NCBI GenBank assembly: GCA_031254575.1
Contig: JAIRUE010000113.1
Span: forward strand, 1 to 37,200
DNA: 37,200 nt
Direction: 5' to 3'
Source of the DNA: Oscillospiraceae bacterium
Lineage (GTDB): Bacteria; Bacillota; Clostridia; Oscillospirales; UBA929
Both the position numbers and the translations under genes were made by a program. Every line of letters starts with the position of its first letter. Position 1 is the first letter of the stretch. Below the pieces are notes generated by a model. It was given only the letters and a program-made list of their open reading frames with translations. It did not search any database and had not been told where the DNA came from. Below, in pieces: positions 8,010 through 15,997 of the stretch.

Positions 8010-8037
8010 AAAAGCCCCCAAACAAACAGTTTGGGGG
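8010..8037 (-). terminator. FMN riboswitch expression-platform terminator
   Basis: On the minus strand CCCCCAAAC-TGTTT-GTTTGGGGG is followed by CTTTT. It lies between the aptamer and the ribU start, the arrangement of a transcription-terminating riboswitch. Confidence 0.85.
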
Positions 8038-8057
8038 CGCAGCGGCGAAAAAATGCC

Positions 8058-8188
8058 GTCTTCTTCCATCCGGACTATGACCGTCGGCGCCGGGATCGCA
8101 CCGGCTCTGCGGAGAAAGCTCCGCCCGTAGGCTAAGGGCGTCGCGCCCCATCACTACCGGTGGGGACTCTCACCCCGCCCCGAAGATG
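8058..8188 (-). promoter_or_regulatory. FMN riboswitch (RFN element)
   Basis: The minus strand carries the conserved RFN segments in order: 'CTTCGGGGCGGGGTGAGAGT', 'CCCCACCGGTAGTGAT', a variable arm, 'GAGCCGGTGCGATCCCGG', 'CCGACGGTCATAGTCCGGAT' and the closing 'GGAAGAAG'. The outer stem is GAAGA/TCTTC. Only small differences from the consensus are visible (GAGAGT in place of the usual GAAATT). Confidence 0.96.
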
Positions 8189-8193
8189 CGCTC

Positions 8194-8222
8194 AGTATAC
8201 GCCCGCCGGACGGGTTTGTCAA
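8194..8222 (-). promoter_or_regulatory. Sigma-A promoter of the FMN riboswitch-ribU transcript
   Basis: TTGACA (8222-8217), 17 bp, TATACT (8199-8194), only a few bases before the riboswitch. Confidence 0.88.
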
Positions 8223-8310
8223 GCCCCTGTTCCGGAATCCGGGCGGACCGCCGGTTTACGCGCCGTGCAAAAAATTATTGTACAAATATTAAATTTTAAT
8301 GAAATTTGTA

Positions 8311-8339
8311 TTGACAAAGGCGGCGAAGGGGAGTAGAAT
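8311..8339 (+). promoter_or_regulatory. Sigma-A promoter of the solute-binding lipoprotein gene
   Basis: TTGACA (8311-8316), 17 bp, TAGAAT (8334-8339), preceded by an AT-rich stretch (8275-8310) that may act as an UP element. Confidence 0.85.
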
Positions 8340-8382
8340 CATCTCAGCGAATTCCGTTTATTTTGAAAGGAGTGTCCCATTG

Positions 8383-9891
8383 ATGAAAAAAATCCTCCGC
8401 ATCGCGGCGCTGCTTCTGGCGCTCACTCTCGTCCTCGCGGCCTGTTCGTCCCCCTCGCCCTCCTCCGGTGGCGGCGGCACTGTAACCCCCGGCGGCGGCG
8501 GCGGCAGCGAAAATCCCCCTGACGACAGCGCTTTTAAGGCGGTCACCCTCAAGATGTACACGGTCGGCGACGCCCAGCCTGCCATCGACCGTATCAACAA
8601 AGCCGCCAGTGATTACCTCCACAGCATCGGCAAGCCCTATTCGATCGAAATGAATATGGAAGGCTGGCCGAGCGGCTATAGCGACGTGGTCAACCTCATG
8701 CTCGGCACCGGCGAAAAATTTGACCTTTGCTTCACGGCCAACTGGGCGGCTTCCTTCTATGAAAACGCCCCCAAAGGCTACTTTACAAACCTCACCCCGT
8801 ATCTGGCCAAATACCCCGACATTGAAAAGACCCTGAGCGCCGACTTTATGAACGCCACACTGATCGACGGCAAAAACTTTGCCCTCCCCTGCAACAAAGA
8901 GAAAGCCCGCCAGCTCGGCTGGGTCCTCCGCAAGGACATCGTAGACGCGATGGGCATGGACATCAGCAAAATCAAGTCCCTGGCCGACCTCGAGCCCTGG
9001 TTTGAGAAAGCTTACACCGACCATGGTCTCTGGATATGGCCGAACTTCGTCCCCGCGGACTATATGTTCGACCGCATCGAGGAGCCGATCATCGGCACCC
9101 GCAGCGAATCCAACGCCACAGAGATTATCGCCCCCGATCTCCAGCCCGAATTCATCGGCGCTATCAAGAAATACAACGAGTGGTACAAAAAAGGCTGGAT
9201 CAACCCCGACCTGACAAGCGAGTCCTCCGGCGATTCCGAATTCAAGACCGGCAAATACTTCGGCATCACCTATCAGCTCAAACCCGGCAAGGCTGATGAA
9301 TTGGTCGGCACCATCGGTTACGACCTCGTTCAGGTAGAGATGAACACCCCCGAGATCGCCAACTCCGAAACCTCCGGCGCCATGGTGGCCATCCCCGCCG
9401 CTTCCGATAACAAAGACGAGGCTATGGACTTCCTCAACCTCCTCTATACCGACAAGAACCTGATCAATATCCTTGTATGGGGCGAGGAAGGCGTAGACTG
9501 GAACTTTACCGATCAAGGCAAGGGCATCATCGAGAAGGTAGCCGATTCCGGTTACGCCTGGAGCCAGGGCTGGACGATGGGCAACCAGTTCAACAACTAC
9601 CTGCTGAGCAACGAAGACCCCGACAAGTGGCAGAAATTCCTGGACTTCAACGCGGCCGGCCATCCGCTTCCGGCTCTCGGCTTCGTGCCCGATACCTCCG
9701 ATATGGACATGCAGACCGCGATCGCCGGCATGAGAGCCGCCCGTGAAAACTTTGCCGACCTCTTCAGAGGCTATGTGGACGATGTGGACGGCGAGTTCGC
9801 CAAACTTCAGGAGCAATACAAGGCCGCGGGCATGGACGACCTGATCGCGAAATATCAGACGCAGTTCGACGCGTGGCGCGCCAGCAAGTAA
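8383..9891 (+). CDS. ABC transporter solute-binding lipoprotein (YtcQ/LplA type, DUF3502 C-terminus)
   Basis: 502 residues. A signal peptide with lipobox LVLAAC (C21 lipidated) is followed by a Ser/Gly-rich linker and a family 1 extracellular solute-binding domain. The C-terminus, around 'AARENFADLFRGYVDDVDGEFAKL', resembles the DUF3502 region common in Clostridia and Paenibacillus oligosaccharide importers. It would capture a sugar outside the cell and hand it to the two permeases encoded at 11692-13598 on the opposite strand. GAAAGGAG lies upstream; TTG 8380 is in frame and better spaced than ATG 8383, so either may be used. The codons are noticeably regular (many ATC, AAG, GAC), as in a highly expressed gene. 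Substrate unknown; neighbouring glycosidase-like genes suggest a plant glycan fragment. Confidence 0.9.
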   Translation: MKKILRIAALLLALTLVLAACSSPSPSSGGGGTVTPGGGGGSENPPDDSAFKAVTLKMYTVGDAQPAIDRINKAASDYLHSIGKPYSIEMNMEGWPSGYSDVVNLMLGTGEKFDLCFTANWAASFYENAPKGYFTNLTPYLAKYPDIEKTLSADFMNATLIDGKNFALPCNKEKARQLGWVLRKDIVDAMGMDISKIKSLADLEPWFEKAYTDHGLWIWPNFVPADYMFDRIEEPIIGTRSESNATEIIAPDLQPEFIGAIKKYNEWYKKGWINPDLTSESSGDSEFKTGKYFGITYQLKPGKADELVGTIGYDLVQVEMNTPEIANSETSGAMVAIPAASDNKDEAMDFLNLLYTDKNLINILVWGEEGVDWNFTDQGKGIIEKVADSGYAWSQGWTMGNQFNNYLLSNEDPDKWQKFLDFNAAGHPLPALGFVPDTSDMDMQTAIAGMRAARENFADLFRGYVDDVDGEFAKLQEQYKAAGMDDLIAKYQTQFDAWRASK

Positions 9892-9908
9892 ACCTTACAG
9901 AAATACAC

Positions 9909-9936
9909 TTTGGGGACGCCTTTCGGCGTCCCCAAA
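9909..9936 (+). other. Intergenic stem-loop between the lipoprotein and the glycosidase-like gene
   Basis: TTTGGGGACGCC-TTTC-GGCGTCCCCAAA is a perfect 12-bp hairpin without a T tract. Such elements after solute-binding protein genes commonly protect the upstream mRNA and lower expression of the downstream gene. That role here is inferred. Confidence 0.7.
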
Positions 9937-9955
9937 ACATAAACGGAGGGACTTT

Positions 9956-11638
9956 ATGCACTATAAAAATTTCATCAACGCCACCTACGCCCCGGCGGCC
10001 TACCTGAAGGAAACCTCGCTTGAGCAGATGGCGGCCGACATCAAAAAGGCGGCGCGGTATATAAAGCTGGACAAGATCTATCTGGAGACGTACCGTTCCG
10101 ACGTGCTGGTGGAGCGGGACAAGATGGAAGCGGCCAAAAAACTTTTCTCTGAGAACGGCTACGTCATCGCGGGCGGCATAACCACCACCGAGAACGGCCC
10201 GCTGATGGGCAGTATGTGCTATACCAACCCGGAAACGCGGAAAAAGCTGGGGGAGATAGCGGCGTATACGGCGGAGCTGTTCGACACGATCATTCTGGAC
10301 GATTTCTATTTCACCAACTGCCGCTGCGAGAGCTGTATCAAAGCCAAAGGGGACAGGGACTGGGCCGCTTTCCGTCTGGCGCTGATGAACGACATCTCGG
10401 AAAACGTCATCATCAAGAGCGCCAAAGAGGCCAACCCCAACGCACACGTCATTATCAAATATCCCAACTGGTATGAGAGCTTTCCGGCCTGCGGGTATAA
10501 CCTTGAGGACGAGCCGAAAATGTTCGCCAGCATCTACACCGGCACCGAGACGCGCGACCCCCATTACACCCACCAGAATCTGCAGCGGTATCTGAGCTAT
10601 TTCCTGCCCCGTCTGGCGGAGCGTATCAAGCCCGGCCTGAACGGCGGCGGCTGGTATGACCTGTTTGAATGTGATCTGGACGATTATGTGCAGCAGGCTT
10701 ATCTGACGCTGTTCGCCAAATGCCGTGAAAACATGCTCTTTTGTTTCCCGCTGATGCTGCGTTTCCCCGCCGCGTATATGGCGGCGGCCGGCGCGTTCTA
10801 CGACGAGGCGGATCTGTTTATGGGAGAGCTCGGCGAACCGACCGGCGTGGCCTGCTATAAACCGTATCACTCCCACGGCGAGCGCCATCTGTACGACTTG
10901 CTGGGGATGCTGGGCATTCCGCTCGACCCCTACCCCGAATACCCCTCCGCCGCGAAGACGGTGCTTCTCACGGCGTCCGCCGCGTGGGACGGCGGTATTG
11001 TCGATAAGATAAAGGGGAGCCTTCTGGCCGGCAGCCGCGTCTTTGTCACAAGCGGGCTGTATGACATGCTCAGGGACAGGGGCATCCGGGACATCCTGCC
11101 GATGGAAGTCACCGAAAAGAAAGCCGTCTCCGACGATTTTTCCTATAACGGGTACGCGCAGGGCGCGAACGCGTTTGTTAAGGCCGCCGGACCGGTGACG
11201 CTGCCGCATATCGCTTACGGCACCAACGACCTGTGGGTGCTGGCGTCCGCCCTGACGCCCTACGAGAGCCACCCGCTGCTGCTGCGGGGCGCGTACGGCA
11301 AGAGCTGGCTGTACGTACTGAACATCCCCGATCTTCCGGCGGACCTGTATAAGCTCCCCGCCGGGGTGCTCACACTGCTGCGCGGGGAAATGGACCTGCC
11401 CGTCACGCTGGAGAGCGGGGCGCGCGTGGGGCTGTTCCTCTACGACAACGACACGTTCATCATACAGTCGTTTTTGGAACGTCCCGAACGGGTGCGCGTC
11501 CGCGTGGGGCGATCCGGCGTCACGCTTGAACCGCTGACAATGGCCAAGGCGGAGCCGGCGCGTTCCGGCGAAGGCGAGAGCGTCTTTGAGGTGCCGCTGA
11601 TGCCGGGATGGTACGGCGTCTTCAAAGTAAAGGGATAA
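9956..11638 (+). CDS. Putative TIM-barrel glycoside hydrolase-like protein, uncharacterised
   Basis: 560 residues with no signal peptide, so cytoplasmic. The N-terminal 300 residues look like a barrel enzyme: 'KIYLETYRSD', then 'DTIILDDFYFTNCRCESC', where an acidic strand end is followed by a C-x-C-x2-C cluster like that found in several GH42-related hypothetical glycosidases, then 'VIIKYPNWYE'. From about 300 to 420 the region 'YPSAAKTVLLTASAAWDGG...GSRVFVTSGL' resembles the glutamine-amidotransferase-like (trimerisation-type) domain seen after such barrels, and the C-terminus is beta-rich. ATG 9956 has GGAGG with 8-nt spacing. It is 64 bp downstream of the lipoprotein gene and probably cotranscribed with it, so a role in breaking down the imported glycan is likely. 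I do not recognise a specific family; catalytic residues are not assigned. Confidence 0.6.
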   Translation: MHYKNFINATYAPAAYLKETSLEQMAADIKKAARYIKLDKIYLETYRSDVLVERDKMEAAKKLFSENGYVIAGGITTTENGPLMGSMCYTNPETRKKLGEIAAYTAELFDTIILDDFYFTNCRCESCIKAKGDRDWAAFRLALMNDISENVIIKSAKEANPNAHVIIKYPNWYESFPACGYNLEDEPKMFASIYTGTETRDPHYTHQNLQRYLSYFLPRLAERIKPGLNGGGWYDLFECDLDDYVQQAYLTLFAKCRENMLFCFPLMLRFPAAYMAAAGAFYDEADLFMGELGEPTGVACYKPYHSHGERHLYDLLGMLGIPLDPYPEYPSAAKTVLLTASAAWDGGIVDKIKGSLLAGSRVFVTSGLYDMLRDRGIRDILPMEVTEKKAVSDDFSYNGYAQGANAFVKAAGPVTLPHIAYGTNDLWVLASALTPYESHPLLLRGAYGKSWLYVLNIPDLPADLYKLPAGVLTLLRGEMDLPVTLESGARVGLFLYDNDTFIIQSFLERPERVRVRVGRSGVTLEPLTMAKAEPARSGEGESVFEVPLMPGWYGVFKVKG

Positions 11639-11647
11639 TGCATAAAG

Positions 11648-11678
11648 AGGCGGGTCCGGGAAAATCCCGGACCCGCCT
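11648..11678. terminator. Bidirectional intrinsic terminator between convergent units
   Basis: AGGCGGGTCCGGGA-AAA-TCCCGGACCCGCCT is a perfect 14-bp hairpin. T-rich sequence follows on the plus strand (TCATTTTATA), and CTCTTTAT on the minus strand. It serves the glycosidase-like gene and the permease operon. Confidence 0.88.
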
Positions 11679-11691
11679 TCATTTTATACAA

Positions 11692-12615
11692 TCAGCCTTT
11701 GATCGCGCCGACAGTCAGACCTTTGACGAAATACCTCTGGAAGAACGGATAGGCGAGTACGATCGGCCCGACGGCAACAATGGCGACCGCCATGCGGATG
11801 GTTTCCGACGGCAATTCTTTTGCCGAAATGCCCGCCGCGCCCGCAACCGTATTGGACATCTGCGCAAAAAACTGCACGTCGTCCAGCATCTTTTTAAGCA
11901 GATACTGGATACTGTAGAGGGACTGGCTCCTTATAAAAATCAGGGGCAGGTACCAGTCGTTCCAATAGGTGACCATTGAAAAGAGGCCCACCGTCGCAAG
12001 CCCCGCCGTACTCAGCGGGAAAGCGATCCGGAAGAAGATGCGGAACTCCCCCGCGCCGTCCATCCTGGCCGACTCCAAAAGCTCCTCCGGCACCGCCGAC
12101 CGGTAGAAGGTGCGCATAATCAGCACATACCACGCGTTCATCAGGTATGGCATGATGAGGACGGGGAGGGTGTCGCCTATTTTCAGCATCTGTGTGTAGA
12201 TGATATACCAGGGCACAAGGCCGCCCGAAAAAAGCATCGTGATAAAAACCAGCATGGTAAAGCCGTTGCGGAACTTAAAATTCGGCCGGGAAAGAGGATA
12301 GGCGTAGAGGGCCATGACAAGGGTGGAGCAGACGGTGCCGACCAGGGAAACCAGTATCGAAATCCCGTAGGCGTTGATGATGGCTTTGCCGCGCCTGAAT
12401 ATATACTCGTAGCTGGTAAATCCCAACTTCTTCGGGAAGAAAGTGTAGCCGTTTTGCAGCAGGGTCGTTTCATCGGTGATCGAGACAATGATGACCAAAA
12501 GGAGCGGCAGGACGCAGGAAAGGACAACAAAGGTGAAGATAACGTTGAGAATAACATTGGTTGGAGCCGCTATACGGTGGATATTGAATTCCCTTTTCCT
12601 CTTTATCATTTTCAT
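11692..12615 (-). CDS. Carbohydrate ABC transporter permease (LplC/YtcP type)
   Basis: 307 residues with six predicted membrane helices. The permease-ATPase docking (EAA) loop is visible as 'ELLESARMDGAGEFRIFFRI', and the C-terminus 'YPFFQRYFVKGLTVGAIKG' is characteristic of MalG-like sugar permeases in this subgroup. ATG 12615 is preceded by AGGAGGT with 9-nt spacing. It lies 14 bp after its partner permease and is surely cotranscribed. No ATPase gene is nearby, as usual for LplABC-type systems, which are known to share one MsmX-like ATPase. It should pair with the lipoprotein at 8383-9891. Confidence 0.93.
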   Translation of the reverse strand: MKMIKRKREFNIHRIAAPTNVILNVIFTFVVLSCVLPLLLVIIVSITDETTLLQNGYTFFPKKLGFTSYEYIFRRGKAIINAYGISILVSLVGTVCSTLVMALYAYPLSRPNFKFRNGFTMLVFITMLFSGGLVPWYIIYTQMLKIGDTLPVLIMPYLMNAWYVLIMRTFYRSAVPEELLESARMDGAGEFRIFFRIAFPLSTAGLATVGLFSMVTYWNDWYLPLIFIRSQSLYSIQYLLKKMLDDVQFFAQMSNTVAGAAGISAKELPSETIRMAVAIVAVGPIVLAYPFFQRYFVKGLTVGAIKG

Positions 12616-12629
12616 ACCTTACGCACCTC

Positions 12630-13598
12630 CTAAAACAGCGCCGATTCCGGATCGATCTTCCGGACAGCCAGATTAGCGGAAACGACCGTTATAAAGCCAA
12701 TGACGGACTGGAACAGGCTGGACGCCGTCGCCATACCGAACTCGTTGGCCCTGCGCATGGCCCGGTAGATAAAGGTGTCGAGCACCTCGGTGACCGGATA
12801 GAGGGCGCTGCGCCCCATCGGCACATTGTAGAAAAGGCCGAAATCCGAGTTGAAGATGCGCCCCACGGCGAGCAGGCTGAGCATGATGATGACCGGGCGG
12901 AGCAGGGGCAGGGTTATGTACCATATCTGCTGGCGTTTGGAAACCCCGTCGATCATGGCGGCCTCATAGTATTCGGTACTGATGCCGCTGAGGGCGGCCA
13001 GATAGATGACCGCGTTATAGCCTGTGTACTTCCACGACTGCAGGATAATCAGTATAGGCGGCCACGCGTTGCGCGTGTTATACCATTTCACGTCAATGCC
13101 CAGCGGCTTGAGAATCATGGTATTGACGGCGCCGTTTGTCTGAAAGAGAGCAAAAACCAGATAACTTACCACCACCCACGAGAGGAAATAGGGCAGGAAG
13201 TACATTGTCTGGTAGAATTTAGCGAGCCTCGGGCGCCACAGTTCGTTCAGGGCGATGGCGAACGCCACCGGAATGACCATCCCCAGTGCGATGAACGCCA
13301 GATTATAGGCGATGGTATTGCGCATGTTCTCCCAAAGAGTGGAGTTGCGGAAGAGAAACTCGACGTTTTTCAGGCCCACCCACTGGCTGTTCAGGATACT
13401 GTAGATAAAATTGTTCTGAAAACGGTATTGCTGGAAAGCCATAATGGTTCCCAGCATCGGCAGGTAGTTATTGACCAGCAGAATCACAAGCCCCGGAGTC
13501 AGCATCGCCAAAAACGGCAGGGTAACGGAGGTCTTTTTGATTTTTTTCTTTTTGCCGCTTATCTGCGTCTGCGCGCCTGCCGTCAGTTCCGTACTCAT
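12630..13598 (-). CDS. Carbohydrate ABC transporter permease (LplB/YtePtype)
   Basis: 322 residues from ATG 13598, with an AAGGGG upstream; the longer track start at 13637 is less likely. A basic N-terminal stretch ('GKKKKIKK') precedes six membrane helices, with typical 'PGLVILLVNNYLPMLGTIMAFQQY' and 'TMYFLPYFLSWVVVSYL'. The EAA loop is 'YYEAAMIDGVSKRQQIWYITLP'. The C-terminal 'RANEFGMATASSLFQSVIGF' is strongly conserved in this MalF-like subgroup. Forms a heterodimer with the LplC-like permease downstream. Confidence 0.93.
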   Translation of the reverse strand: MSTELTAGAQTQISGKKKKIKKTSVTLPFLAMLTPGLVILLVNNYLPMLGTIMAFQQYRFQNNFIYSILNSQWVGLKNVEFLFRNSTLWENMRNTIAYNLAFIALGMVIPVAFAIALNELWRPRLAKFYQTMYFLPYFLSWVVVSYLVFALFQTNGAVNTMILKPLGIDVKWYNTRNAWPPILIILQSWKYTGYNAVIYLAALSGISTEYYEAAMIDGVSKRQQIWYITLPLLRPVIIMLSLLAVGRIFNSDFGLFYNVPMGRSALYPVTEVLDTFIYRAMRRANEFGMATASSLFQSVIGFITVVSANLAVRKIDPESALF

Positions 13599-13682
13599 TA
13601 GGTCATCCCCTTCTTCACCAAATGAGAGCGATCGCAACGCCGGCCTTGTCCCGCCATATCGCGGTCCCCTCTGACGATTTTG

Positions 13683-13711
13683 ATTATATACCCTTTTTCA
13701 GCATAATGCAA
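13683..13711 (-). promoter_or_regulatory. Sigma-A promoter of the permease operon
   Basis: TTGCAT (13711-13706), 17 bp, TATAAT (13688-13683) on the minus strand, about 85 bp upstream of the LplB-like start. Confidence 0.8.
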
Positions 13712-13743
13712 GGGGAATTATCACAGCCGCGTTTCCATATTAC

Positions 13744-14997
13744 TCATGACTCCCCGCCGGTCACGGCAATCGCTCTGACCTCGCCGCGGAAAACCAGCGT
13801 GAGAAGCCCCTCCGGACCGGGCAGCCGGTCTTTCGCGCCGGCCCTGCGGACCCTCAGCCCGGACGCCGGAATGCTCGCCTCGGAGATCTTTTTCACTTTT
13901 TTCCACTTGTTTTCGATAAAAGCCTCTATCACAACGGAGCTGTCAACCAACAGCACCCTGTTGGGGGCGGCGGCAAAATGCTCCGCGCCGACTTTGCCGG
14001 CGTCCCTCAGTTTGATCCTGGTTTCAAACGTGTCCGAAGGCGGCTTGCCGCCGCCCGCCGGGTTGCGGATACAGACGTCCTGCCCGTCGTTCAGATCGAT
14101 ATTCACCCTGCCGCCGGCGCCGGAAGCCGGAAGCTCGGTGACAGCGCCCAGGGGAAGCGTATTCCCGGTCATTTTTGCCCATGTTTTTCCGTCGTTTGAT
14201 ATTTCCATGCCGGCTCTCGCCGAAAGGAGCCCCTGCGAAAGATAGACATACACTTTCGGCGCTTTGGGAATCGCCGGAACGGACACTTTGACGGATTTCA
14301 GCGACGGTATGGTTATCCCGTCCGGGTCGTCCGTTTCGGCCCTGCCGCGCACATAGACGGTCTGCCTTCCCGCGGACAGAGCCACGCTGCACCATCTCTC
14401 CGCCGCGTCCTCGCCGCCCGGCCCGTTTCCGCCGGCGGAACGCCAGTTATAGCCGTCTTTCGACCACTCGTTTCCGGCGCCTATGTCGATATAAGCCGAG
14501 CCGTCCGCGTAGGTTATCCTCTCCTTACCGACCGGCGCGGGATCGGGCGCGGCGCCGGTCACCGTAAACACGGCGTATCCGGTTTTGCTCTCCGCGGCGG
14601 CGTTCTCGCAGTCCGCGACGGTTTTTGCCGGGTTATCCCCGGCGGACGCGGATGAAAGGATCAGTTTTCCGGGTTTGCGGACGATTTTGGATATATCCCA
14701 CCGGAGTTCTATGGTGAGGTCGCCGGATTTGATCTCCTTCCATCGCAGCGTGTCTTTACCCTGTTCCACAAACGCGTATGACCGGAAGTATTGAACGGCT
14801 TCGCCGCCGGCGTCTCCTTTCGCGGCGCCCGGCGCCTGACGGGAAACGTCAAGCAGCGTTGAGAAACCGGAAAAGCTGACATTCTCCCGGTTGCCCTCGT
14901 CGCCAAACAAAACCTTGCCGTTCACCGCCAGAGCGGTGACGGCAAGACAAAATATCAGGGCCGCCGCGAGGGCGGCCGCGGATATGCGCTTTTTCAT
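13744..14997 (-). CDS. Secreted protein of unknown function with DGxxW repeats
   Basis: 417 residues with a clear signal peptide (KKR, hydrophobic core, cleavage near ALA at residue 24). No transmembrane anchor, sortase motif or SLH domain is seen, so it is probably released or wall-associated. Two similar blocks, 'NEWSKDGYNW' (176-185) and 'MEISNDGKTW' (264-273), each sit in a module that continues with 'VYVRGRA...PS' or 'VCIRNPA...PS', a pattern seen in beta-sandwich surface modules of Clostridia. No catalytic motif is recognised. ATG 14997 has AGAGGGA upstream. It follows the kinase/response-regulator pair on the same strand, and its own promoter region carries regulator-like direct repeats, so it is probably the target of that two-component system. 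Confidence 0.7.
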   Translation of the reverse strand: MKKRISAAALAAALIFCLAVTALAVNGKVLFGDEGNRENVSFSGFSTLLDVSRQAPGAAKGDAGGEAVQYFRSYAFVEQGKDTLRWKEIKSGDLTIELRWDISKIVRKPGKLILSSASAGDNPAKTVADCENAAAESKTGYAVFTVTGAAPDPAPVGKERITYADGSAYIDIGAGNEWSKDGYNWRSAGGNGPGGEDAAERWCSVALSAGRQTVYVRGRAETDDPDGITIPSLKSVKVSVPAIPKAPKVYVYLSQGLLSARAGMEISNDGKTWAKMTGNTLPLGAVTELPASGAGGRVNIDLNDGQDVCIRNPAGGGKPPSDTFETRIKLRDAGKVGAEHFAAAPNRVLLVDSSVVIEAFIENKWKKVKKISEASIPASGLRVRRAGAKDRLPGPEGLLTLVFRGEVRAIAVTGGES

Positions 14998-15220
14998 AGG
15001 TCAGTCCCTCTTCCCCGGAATATATGCTTATCATCACGGGCACAGCCGCCCGGCAGTTTGAAAAAGACGCCATTCCCACCTCTGTCACGCTGAGCTGTTC
15101 ACATGATCCAACACCCTTCTTTCCTGTATGGAATACAGATTTGCCGCTGTGTCTTTTTGCGCGCCGCCGATGAATCTTAGATGACAGACGTGGGGTCATG
15201 GCAAGGAGGATTGCGTATCC
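14998..15220 (-). promoter_or_regulatory. Long 5' untranslated leader of the secreted-protein gene
   Basis: From the predicted start of transcription near 15220 to the ATG there are about 220 nt with no supported gene. A small perfect hairpin (CTGTAT-TCC-ATACAG, 15124-15138) is visible. I did not recognise a riboswitch. The track ORF 14849-15199 lacks a ribosome binding site and is out of frame. Confidence 0.35.
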
Positions 15221-15226
15221 ATCTGT

Positions 15227-15291
15227 AGTGTAGCACGGTTTTTGTGAGACCGGTGTGAAAAACCGGCAGGCCGCTGTGAGGATACTGTGAG
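15227..15291 (-). promoter_or_regulatory. Response-regulator-type promoter with four phased repeats
   Basis: On the plus strand TGTGA(G/A) occurs at 15243, 15254, 15275 and 15286, that is at 11, 21 and 11 bp spacing (minus strand CTCACA). Downstream on the minus strand is a TGn-extended -10, TGC-TACACT (15232-15227). No -35 box is present; the repeats cover that position. OmpR-family regulators bind such helix-phased direct repeats. The site starts 8 bp past the stop of the regulator gene. Confidence 0.6.
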
Positions 15292-15298
15292 AAAAGCG

Positions 15299-15997
15299 CT
15301 ATTCATCCACAAGCCTGTACCCGATGCCCGTTTCGGTGATGATATAGCGGGGCGTGGCCGGAACTTTTTCGATCTTTCGCCGCAGCCCCGCCATCAGCGC
15401 CCGCAGCGCCTGCGTATCGGTGCCGTACCCGGCGCCCCACACCTCCCTGATGATGTGTCCGCTCGTGAGCACCTTTCCGATATTCTTAAAGAGAAGGCTG
15501 AGCAGGCTGTATTCCATCGGGGTCGTATGCAATACCTCCCCGTCCAGATAGACCAGCCGCCTGTCGAAATGGATCTGCAGCCCTCCCACGGATCTGGACG
15601 CCTGCGGGGCGCCGCCGCCCAGTTTGCTCAGATGCCTTGCGGCGACCCGCACCCGCGCCGTAAGCTCGGTGGCGGAAAACGGTTTTGTCAGATAATCGTC
15701 CGCCCCGCAGTCCAGCGCCTTTGCCTTTTCCATGTCCCGGTCCCGCGCCGACACGATAATGATCGGCATCTCCGACCATTCGCGCACATTCGTTATAATG
15801 TCAAGCCCGTCCATATCCGGCAGTCCGAGGTCCAGCAGCAATATGTCGGCGGAAGCCGAAACGAGCCGGCTGAGGGCTTCCTGCCCCGTATACGCGGCGG
15901 AGCAGGAAAACCCCTCGTTTTTCAGGGCGTAGCAGATAAAACTGGATATTTGCCTGTCGTCCTCGACGACAAGGACGCGCTCACTGAACTGTCCCAT
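15299..15997 (-). CDS. KdpE-like OmpR-family response regulator
   Basis: 232 residues from ATG 15997. The receiver domain has acidic pocket D13/D14, phospho-acceptor D56 in 'LLLDLGLPDMDG' and K105 in 'YLTKPF'. The C-terminal winged helix is of the OmpR/PhoB type ('TPMEYSLLSLLFKNIGKVLT...TQALRALMAGLRRKIE') and most like KdpE. The gene overlaps the 3' end of the kinase gene by 17 bp, so translation is coupled. No kdpFABC potassium pump is present in the window; the nearest candidate target is the secreted-protein gene immediately downstream. Confidence 0.93.
   Translation of the reverse strand: MGQFSERVLVVEDDRQISSFICYALKNEGFSCSAAYTGQEALSRLVSASADILLLDLGLPDMDGLDIITNVREWSEMPIIIVSARDRDMEKAKALDCGADDYLTKPFSATELTARVRVAARHLSKLGGGAPQASRSVGGLQIHFDRRLVYLDGEVLHTTPMEYSLLSLLFKNIGKVLTSGHIIREVWGAGYGTDTQALRALMAGLRRKIEKVPATPRYIITETGIGYRLVDE

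Noticed and set aside
8344-9816. 490-residue minus-strand ORF
   Set aside because: Exact antisense shadow of the lipoprotein gene, with no family resemblance and no ribosome binding site.
9764-11272. 502-residue minus-strand ORF
   Set aside because: Antisense shadow of the glycosidase-like gene; composition is typical of reverse-frame reading.
13628-13637. GCGATCGC-like palindrome upstream of the permease operon
   Set aside because: Single short palindrome of a common type, with no phasing to the promoter.
14849-15199. 116-residue minus-strand ORF before the secreted-protein gene
   Set aside because: No ribosome binding site, and it overlaps the secreted-protein gene out of frame.
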